Positions 1 to 4,334 of a stretch of 6,985 bases of DNA are shown one piece after another. How positions within the stretch are numbered: position 1 is the stretch's first letter; each line of letters opens with the position of its first letter. This stretch comes from an uncultured Lachnospiraceae bacterium (GTDB lineage: Bacteria; Bacillota; Clostridia; Lachnospirales; Lachnospiraceae). The translations under genes and the position numbers were made by a program. The DNA is taken from contig CAMTBF010000189.1 of assembly GCA_947068385.1 (NCBI GenBank), forward strand, positions 1 to 6,985, written 5' to 3'. The notes under the pieces are model-generated. The model was not told the origin of the DNA and did not search any database. It was given only the letters and a program-made list of their open reading frames with translations.

Positions 1-55
1 GACGGCATACGAGATATTGGCGTGACTGGAGCTCAGACGTGTGCTCTTCCGATCT
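1..55. other. Illumina P7/index adapter contamination
   Basis: The first 55 bases match the Illumina P7 indexing primer from its inner part (GACGGCATACGAGAT, 1-15), through a six-base index ATTGGC (16-21, the reverse complement of TruSeq index GCCAAT), to the read-2 primer ending in GCTCTTCCGATCT (43-55). One base differs from the standard adapter: C at 32 where the adapter has T. This is library sequence left in the assembly, not genome. Any start codon read inside it, such as the GTG at 41, is an artefact. Confidence 0.97.
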
Positions 56-751
56 CATTATGTGATTGGCGATATCCACAATGAAAACAGAAAACTGCAG
101 AACATGTTAAAGAAGATATCCTTCGGGAAAGACGACCATCTCTATCTGTTGGGGGACATCTTCGACAGGGGCGGGGAGAGCGCAGATCCGGTGGGCGTCT
201 ATTTTACGGTGCTGGGGCTTAAAGAGAGATGCACGGTGGTAATGGGGAACCACGACCAGTGGCTGGCGGATTATATCAGATATTTTGAGAGGCTTCCGGA
301 GCGGAAGCGGGAAATCTGCTGGCCTTATGTGTATGAATCCTTTACCATGTTACAGGGAAGGCTCACGCCCATAGATTTGCTGCAGCTTGCGGATTTTATA
401 AGCGGGTTCCCCCTTCAGGCAAAATTGGAACTGGAGGGGGAGCGTTATCTGTTTGCCCACGCCATGACGTTCCCGCCCGGGAAGTGGAAAAAGAAAGAGT
501 ATTATCTGATGGGCGGATTGGACTACGAGCGGTTTGTGAGAGACGGTTTTCCGGATTATATTTCTTATTGCGGACACAGCCACACAAGTAATTTCGCCGT
601 GTTTCCGGGACGGTATCTCGATGAGGAAGACAGATCCGTGTGGCGTAATGAAAGGGGCAATGTGTATATGATGGACTGCGGATGCGGTTTTGCGAGTGGG
701 AGGCTGGCGTGTATGTGCCTGGAGAGCGGGGAGCGGTTTTATGTATCATAG
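56..751 (+). CDS. PPP-type metallophosphoesterase, 5' end missing
   Basis: This is a calcineurin-like metallophosphoesterase of the PPP group (serine/threonine phosphatase and ApaH-like enzymes), predicted to be cytosolic with two metal ions. Counting H (56-58) as residue 1, the five metal and phosphate motifs are in order: GDIH (5-8), GDIFDRG (33-39), GNHD (64-67), FAHA with His135, and GHSH (173-176). About 231 residues remain, close to full length for this family. Motif I normally lies only a few residues from the start, so probably only the Met and a few residues are lost to the adapter join at 55/56. The frame stays open into the adapter, but the GTG at 41 is not a real start. There is no signal peptide or membrane segment. 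The substrate is unknown: protein phosphatase, dinucleotide hydrolase and small-molecule phosphatase are all possible. A remnant of a second phosphoesterase lies downstream. Confidence 0.9.
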   Translation, partial: HYVIGDIHNENRKLQNMLKKISFGKDDHLYLLGDIFDRGGESADPVGVYFTVLGLKERCTVVMGNHDQWLADYIRYFERLPERKREICWPYVYESFTMLQGRLTPIDLLQLADFISGFPLQAKLELEGERYLFAHAMTFPPGKWKKKEYYLMGGLDYERFVRDGFPDYISYCGHSHTSNFAVFPGRYLDEEDRSVWRNERGNVYMMDCGCGFASGRLACMCLESGERFYVS

Positions 752-892
752 GCAGCGGCGGGAATTGGAAAGTGGTCTTGCGGGAGGGAGGGGACAGTTA
801 TAAAAATGGCTTTAGCGGCTATGTGCTCACGATAAACAAATTGTTCCATATCATCAAAAGATACCGTGCGGAAGATACGAACCGTAAATCAG

Positions 893-1053
893 AAAAAACG
901 ATTGCAAAAGGACAAACTGTATGTTCTTGGCGATGCAGTAGACCGCGGACCGGAACCGATAAAGGTATTGCAGGATATGATGCGGCGGCAGCGGCATTTT
1001 GCGTGGAAACAGAGGAAACCATTTATGTAAACGGGCTGCGATGTGGAGTATGA
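893..1053 (+). pseudogene. Remnant of a second PPP-type metallophosphoesterase
   Basis: In one frame (908-1027) the translation reads KDKLYVLGDAVDRGPEPIKV and on to QDMM. This is the second metal-binding block (GDxxDRG) and following helix of clostridial PPP-type phosphoesterases. In another frame (about 985-1053) the peptide AAFCVETEETIYVNG resembles the family's C-terminal strand; compare LACMCLESGERFYV at the end of the upstream gene. The N-terminal GDIH, the GNHD and the GHSH blocks are absent. What remains therefore looks like motif II joined to the C-terminus by an internal deletion with a frame change. There is no usable start. It differs in sequence from the upstream gene, so it is a separate family member rather than a fresh duplicate. 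The motif II match is firm; the C-terminal match is weaker. I recognise nothing in 752-892. Confidence 0.7.
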
Positions 1054-1079
1054 AAATGAAAAGGGCAGGGAAAAACAAA

Positions 1080-1681
1080 ATGAAGAGGAATAGCCGCAGG
1101 TGCCGGTTTGCTGCGATGCTGTGGGGCTGTATTTGTATATGGGCAGCGGCTGTGGCTCTGGCAAGCTGCGGGCAGCAGGGCGGGGGAGAGGAGACGGAGC
1201 CGGAGAGTTCGGTCGGCCAGTCGGCGGCTTCTTCCACGGAGACAGAAAAGTTGGTAGTGACTTACCAAACATTGCCCACCAGCGTCCTGGATGACCTGGA
1301 GCAGGTCACGGCCGCTGTCAATGAAGTCACCAGGGAGGAGATCGGCGTGGAAATCGTATTCCGGCTGGCGGACGAGTCGGATGCCTTTACCCAGTACCCC
1401 CTGTGGATCAGCAAGAACGAGCGGGTTGACCTGATGATGCTAAACGGCCAGGACATCACCACCTACGTCAGCCGGGGGATGCTGAAGCCCCTGGACAGCC
1501 TGCTGGATTCCTATGGCGATGCCATACTCTCGCTTTTGGAGGAGGGCGTAGCTATGACAGAGGGGGCTGTGGTAAAGGGCAGGGCATACGGCGTGGCCCC
1601 GGTGCCGGACCTGCCGGGAAACGGTTATGGCCTCTGGACCTCTGCCAGGCTGGTGCGGGAGACGGGGCTTGCCTATTCAGC
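1080..1681 (+). pseudogene. Extracellular solute-binding lipoprotein, 3'-truncated
   Basis: This is the N-terminal part of an ABC-importer substrate-binding lipoprotein, similar to the LplA/DUF3502 group that usually handles sugars or glycosides. The ATG at 1080 was chosen because an AGGGCAGGG ribosome site (1062-1070) precedes it and it gives a compact signal peptide: basic MKRNSRRCR, a hydrophobic stretch, then lipobox LASC with Cys30 as the lipidation site. In-frame ATGs at 1041, 1050 and 1056 are alternatives. A Gly/Glu/Ser-rich linker follows, then a lobe resembling the family (VTYQTLP, VNEVTREEIGVEI, ERVDLMMLNGQD, LKPLDSLL, KGRAYGVAPV). Recognisable sequence stops near RLVRETGL (about residue 195), while family members usually exceed 450 residues. 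The reading frame then runs into AraC-type DNA in the wrong frame and stops at 1742. The sugar-binding C-terminal lobe and any permease genes are missing, so a working transporter component is not expected. Confidence 0.8.
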
Positions 1682-1855
1682 GATTATATCCTCCAGAAGC
1701 GCATGGCGCTGGCGGGGGAGCTGCTCCGGGACAGGAAGATGACGGTCACCATGGTTTCCGACTGCGTGGGATTCGGCAATTATTCCTATTTCACGGAGCA
1801 GTTCAAGAAGCATTACGGCATGACACCCAGAGAATATCAAAATTCCGTCAAATAG
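1661..1855 (+). pseudogene. C-terminal fragment of an AraC/YesN-type regulator
   Basis: From about 1676 the frame reads FSDYILQKRMALAGELLRD, then KMTVTMVSDCVGFGNYSYF and TEQFKKHYGMTPREYQ, ending at TAG 1853-1855. This is the second half of an AraC-family double helix-turn-helix DNA-binding domain, with the signature VGFGNYSYFTEQFKKHYGMTPREY. The sensor or receiver part and the first helix-turn-helix are gone. The preceding residues ETGLAYS, in the frame of the solute-binding gene, also resemble the normal AraC lead-in (xETGxxFSDY). The join may therefore lie in shared RETGL-like sequence, with a one-base slip near 1676-1682. In Lachnospiraceae such regulators commonly sit beside solute-binding genes of this class, so a deletion between former neighbours is plausible. 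The end overlaps the convergent MATE gene by 8 bp. Confidence 0.85.
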
Positions 1856-3191
1856 CGCCCTTGTCTATTTTCCGGCTCCAGACCAGGCTGAAGGAGATGC
1901 CCGCCGTCAGGGACAGGAACAAGGTCACGGCCCCGGTGAAGATGATGCCGTAGAGGCCGAAGGCTTTTCCCAGCAGGAACAGCAGCGGGAGATAGAACAG
2001 CCCTTTGTCCATCAGCGCCACCAGGCTGGCGTAGGAAGCCTTGCCCGTGGACTGCAGGAAGGTCTGGCAGAGCTGGTACAGCCCGTAAAAGGGCCCTGTG
2101 ATGATGGAGGCGAACACGAAGACCTGGCCGTAGGCAATCACTTCCGCATTGTCGATGAAAGCGGAAAGAATCCCGTTCCTGCCAAGATAACACAGCAGTG
2201 TAATCATGCTGCCCAGGCAGAAGGTGAAGAGGGCGGTGCTGCGGATGATATGCCTCATGCGCTGCAGGTTGCCGGCACTGTAATTGTAGGAGATGGCGGG
2301 CTGCAGGCCCATGCAGATGCCCATGGCGAGCATGGTCACCACCATGCCGATCTTGCCGGAGATTCCCTGGGCGGCCAGGGCCACGGAGCCGTAGCCGATG
2401 ACCATGCGGTTGGCGATGATGTGGGACAGGCTCATCAGGAGGGTGCTGCAGGCCATGGGAAGCCCCAGGGACAGAACCGTCCCGGCGACCTGTACGTCCG
2501 GCGAGAGCTGCCGTGGGGACAGGGACAGGAGGGGCTGCTTCCTTGTGACATAGTACAGCAGATAGGCGCAGCTGACGCAGTTGCCGGCCACGGTGGCAAG
2601 GGCGGCGCCGGCCACATCCCAGGAAAATCCCAGGATGAAAAGGGCGTCCAGGGCAATATTGGAAAAGGTGCCCGCGCAGTTGGCAATCATGGACTCTTTC
2701 GCGGCGCCGTCGGCGCGGATGACATTGGCGAAGACATTGTTGAACATGATGAAGGGCGCGCCAAGAGCGATGATGCGCAGGTAGAGCAGGGTGTCGGCTC
2801 CGGTCTCCCCGTCCGCCCCCAGCAGGCGGCTGATGGCAGGCAGGAATAGATTGACGATGACCAGAAATGCCATGCCCAGCGCCAGCGCTCCGTAGCAGCA
2901 GAAGGCGGAATAGCGCTTCACGCTGTGGGTATCTTTTTTGCCAAGAGCCAGGGAGATGGCAGTGCAGCCGCCGCTGCCCAGCAAAGTCCCCAGCCCTGAC
3001 AGAATGGAGAAGACGGGGGCGCAGAGGGAGATGGCGGCGATTTTGGAGGGATCGCCTGTCTGGCCGATGAAAAAGGTGTCTGCCATGTTGTAGACTACCA
3101 TCACCAGCATGATGACCACTGCGGGCAGGCTTAAGTTCAACAGCAGTTTGGGATAAGAGGCTTTTTCCAGCATTTCCTGATTACGGTTCAT
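1848..3191 (-). CDS. MATE family multidrug/cation efflux transporter
   Basis: This 447-residue integral membrane protein belongs to the MATE exporters, which expel drugs or metabolites in exchange for Na+ or H+. It has the expected length and about 12 hydrophobic helices in two homologous halves (roughly 10-220 and 235-440). The N-terminal signature SLPAVVIMLVMVVYNMADTF followed by FIGQ is typical of the MepA/NorM-like branch common in Clostridia. Further markers are GSGGCTAISLALGKKD in the first half and MGLQPAISYNYSAGN in the second. The start at 3191 is supported by an AAAGGAAG ribosome site 7 nt upstream on the minus strand. No truncation or frameshift is visible. It is transcribed away from a TetR-family regulator across a shared promoter/operator region, which suggests inducible expression. 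Substrate cannot be predicted. Its stop overlaps the AraC remnant, and no terminator hairpin is seen after it. Confidence 0.95.
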   Translation of the reverse strand: MNRNQEMLEKASYPKLLLNLSLPAVVIMLVMVVYNMADTFFIGQTGDPSKIAAISLCAPVFSILSGLGTLLGSGGCTAISLALGKKDTHSVKRYSAFCCYGALALGMAFLVIVNLFLPAISRLLGADGETGADTLLYLRIIALGAPFIMFNNVFANVIRADGAAKESMIANCAGTFSNIALDALFILGFSWDVAGAALATVAGNCVSCAYLLYYVTRKQPLLSLSPRQLSPDVQVAGTVLSLGLPMACSTLLMSLSHIIANRMVIGYGSVALAAQGISGKIGMVVTMLAMGICMGLQPAISYNYSAGNLQRMRHIIRSTALFTFCLGSMITLLCYLGRNGILSAFIDNAEVIAYGQVFVFASIITGPFYGLYQLCQTFLQSTGKASYASLVALMDKGLFYLPLLFLLGKAFGLYGIIFTGAVTLFLSLTAGISFSLVWSRKIDKGAI

Positions 3192-3244
3192 ATGAGTTCT
3201 TCCTTTCTATCATGTTGTCCTCTGTCTTTGTGCCATTTCATAAA

Positions 3245-3260
3245 TTCAACACTTGTCGAA
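3245..3260. promoter_or_regulatory. Operator-like palindrome O1 between MATE and TetR genes
   Basis: TTCAACACTTGTCGAA is an imperfect palindrome of form TTCnACAnnTGTnGAA (12 of 16 positions symmetric). A longer surrounding 14-mer (3243-3256) recurs in inverted orientation at 3317-3330 with one mismatch. O1 overlaps the predicted -35 box of the tetR-type promoter (3253-3258) and lies just downstream of the predicted MATE transcription start, so a bound repressor could block both. This is the usual layout of TetR-family autoregulated pump loci. The site is seen in sequence; its binding protein is inferred. Confidence 0.6.
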
Positions 3261-3281
3261 TTGCTATGTTTTTATTATAAT
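3253..3281 (+). promoter_or_regulatory. Predicted promoter for the TetR-family regulator
   Basis: A -35 box TTGTCG (3253-3258) is followed after 17 bp by a perfect -10 box TATAAT (3276-3281), placing the start near 3288. The -35 lies within operator O1. The -10 overlaps that of the opposing MATE promoter because ATTATAAT (3274-3281) is self-complementary. Confidence 0.6.
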
Positions 3282-3302
3282 AGATACAGATGTGGAAGAC
3301 AA
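3274..3302 (-). promoter_or_regulatory. Predicted promoter for the MATE transporter gene
   Basis: On the minus strand, TTGTCT (3302 to 3297) is followed after 17 bp by a perfect TATAAT (3279 to 3274), placing the start near 3267 and giving a leader of about 75 nt before the ATG at 3191. The two promoters face each other and share -10 bases, so RNA polymerase can occupy only one at a time. O1 lies just downstream of the start. Confidence 0.6.
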
Positions 3303-3312
3303 CCGTCAATTT

Positions 3313-3330
3313 ATATACAAGTGTAGAATT
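3313..3330. promoter_or_regulatory. Operator-like site O2 in the TetR-gene leader
   Basis: ACAAGTGTAGAATT (3317-3330) is the inverted copy of AATTCAACACTTGT at 3243-3256, with 13 of 14 bases equal. The core ACAAGTGT and right half-site GAA fit the O1 pattern TTCnACAnnTGTnGAA, while the left half-site is degenerate. It lies between the predicted tetR start site and its ribosome site, and upstream of the MATE -35 box. Confidence 0.5.
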
Positions 3331-3351
3331 AATGGAAATAAGGAGAAGAAC

Positions 3352-3933
3352 ATGAACACAAAGGGAAATCAGCGCGCCGTTCAGACGGAAAACAAAATAA
3401 AATGGGTCTTTCTGAACCTGTTGGGGGAGAAGGAGATAAGCCGGATCTCCGTCAGTGAGATCTGTAAGAAAGCGGAAATCCACAGGACCACTTTCTATGT
3501 GCATTATAAGGATGTGGCGGATCTGATGGAGCATCTGGTGGCAGAGATGTACCAGCAGATCATGGACCTGTTCCTAGAGGAAGGAAAGGGGATGCGGGAG
3601 GGCGGCTTCTGGCGGCTGTTCGAGCTGATAGGGCGGCACAGGGCCTTTTTCCGCACCTATATGGACGCCACGGGCAGCCTGAAGCTGACCTATGACCGGC
3701 TGCCGGACGCCCTGCGGGAAAACATCGACAGGATTGTGCCGGTCATGGGATACGCTTCCAGGGAGGAGCTGCTGTACCATCAGACCTTTTTCTGCGAAGG
3801 CTTGTCCGCGGTCATAAGGCGGTGGATCGAAAGGGGCTGCAAAGAGAGCCCCCAGGAGATGGAGCGGATCATTGCGGCTGAATATAAGCCGGACACAAGT
3901 CTGTTCAAGACAGGGAAAACCGCGGATTTGTGA
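3352..3933 (+). CDS. TetR/AcrR-family transcriptional regulator
   Basis: This 193-residue cytosolic DNA-binding protein begins at ATG 3352, 5-6 nt after an AAGGAG ribosome site (3340-3346). The frame stays open further upstream, but those starts fall in the promoter/operator DNA and lack a ribosome site. The N-terminal helix-turn-helix covers about residues 15-55, with the TetR signature ISVSEICKKAEIHRTTFYVH followed by YKD. The rest (about 60-190) is helical and divergent, as expected for the ligand-binding and dimer domain, and resembles the short C-terminal domains common in Clostridia TetR proteins. It is divergent from the MATE gene, with paired operator-like sites between them, so repression of the pump and of itself is likely, with release by a pump substrate. 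The inducer is unknown. No strong terminator follows. Confidence 0.92.
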   Translation: MNTKGNQRAVQTENKIKWVFLNLLGEKEISRISVSEICKKAEIHRTTFYVHYKDVADLMEHLVAEMYQQIMDLFLEEGKGMREGGFWRLFELIGRHRAFFRTYMDATGSLKLTYDRLPDALRENIDRIVPVMGYASREELLYHQTFFCEGLSAVIRRWIERGCKESPQEMERIIAAEYKPDTSLFKTGKTADL

Positions 3934-3971
3934 TAGTCTTTGTCGGAATAACCGGAACTTCCGTTCGGCTC

Positions 3972-4000
3972 TTGACAACCCGCCGCCCCCATGGTAGGAT
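3972..4000 (+). promoter_or_regulatory. Promoter of the thrS T-box leader
   Basis: A perfect -35 box TTGACA (3972-3977) is followed after 17 bp by TAGGAT (3995-4000). A TG at 3992-3993 forms an extended -10. Transcription would start near 4007, about 20 nt before the first conserved T-box leader bases. Confidence 0.75.
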
Positions 4001-4006
4001 AAGAGA

Positions 4007-4270
4007 CAAATCAACATAAGAAAAAGCGATGACGGAAACAAGTAGCATAGGGATCGCAGACAGAGAGAGCGCCGCATGGTGGAAGGCGCTTCTGTGGATT
4101 GTATGTGAAAACCATTCCTTAGCTGCGATGCCGAAAGTAGAGGTAAGCATCGCCGTACACCTGCGTTAAAGGTTAGGATTTGATGGAATCTGAAGTGAAA
4201 AATTAAGGTGGAACCGTGCGACAGGCACCCTTAAAGGTATGGAAATACGTATCTTTAGGGTGCTTTTCTT
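4007..4270 (+). ncRNA. T-box riboswitch leader, threonine type
   Basis: This leader senses uncharged tRNA-Thr and permits read-through into thrS when charging falls. Visible parts are: conserved 5' sequence GATGACGGAAACAAGTAG (4028-4045); Stem I base ATCGCAG/CTGCGAT (4053-4059/4123-4129); AGAGAG GA-motif (4062-4068); upper helix AGCGCC/GGCGCT (4068-4073/4085-4090); and specifier loop GTGAAAACCATTCC with ACC (Thr) at 4111-4113. The antiterminator has helix TTAAGG/CCTTAA (4203-4208/4229-4234), the canonical 7-nt bulge TGGAACC (4209-4215) that pairs the tRNA NCCA end, and helix GTGC/GCAC (4216-4219/4225-4228). Its 3' strand is also the 5' strand of the terminator, so the two are mutually exclusive. 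The leader starts from the promoter at 3972-4000 and leads directly to the synthetase. Confidence 0.95.
4225..4270 (+). terminator. T-box intrinsic terminator
   Basis: GCACCCT (4225-4231) pairs with AGGGTGC (4257-4263). The stem extends past a one-base bulge as AAAG/CTTT (4233-4236/4253-4256) and an inner GTAT/ATAC helix closed by GGAA. TTTTCTT (4264-4270) follows. Bases 4225-4234 also belong to the antiterminator, giving the expected on/off switch. Confidence 0.9.
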
Positions 4271-4290
4271 ATGTGGATTTCAAAAATCGA

Positions 4291-4317
4291 TAAGGAATCA
4301 AGCGAAACGATTCCTTA
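4291..4317 (+). repeat. 9-bp perfect hairpin ahead of the thrS ribosome site
   Basis: TAAGGAATC (4291-4299) and GATTCCTTA (4309-4317) form a perfect 9-bp stem with a 9-nt loop. It lies after the T-box terminator and directly before the ribosome site AAAGGAAG (4320-4327). There is no U tract, so it is not a terminator. It may stabilise or gate the read-through mRNA; that role is inferred. Confidence 0.55.
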
Positions 4318-4334
4318 GGAAAGGAAGAGACAAA

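Noticed and set aside
682..1053. A 123-codon open frame as a new small gene
   Set aside because: It starts inside the first phosphoesterase and runs through non-coding DNA. Only its last codons resemble a phosphoesterase C-terminus, so it is better read as part of a gene remnant.
2250..2849. A 199-codon open frame on the plus strand opposite the MATE gene
   Set aside because: It is Gly/His/Ala-rich, antisense to a convincing 12-helix transporter, and matches nothing recognisable.
3253..3351. An upstream TTG start for the TetR-family gene
   Set aside because: This stretch is AT-rich promoter and operator DNA with no ribosome site. ATG 3352 has one and gives the normal TetR N-terminus.
3934..3971. 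A GGAA/TTCC-rich short palindrome after the TetR gene as a terminator
   Set aside because: The potential stem is only about 5 bp with almost no loop and is not followed by a T tract.
4239..4334. An upstream in-frame start for thrS at 4239
   Set aside because: It falls inside the T-box terminator and would add residues unlike any ThrRS. The AAAGGAAG site points to 4335.
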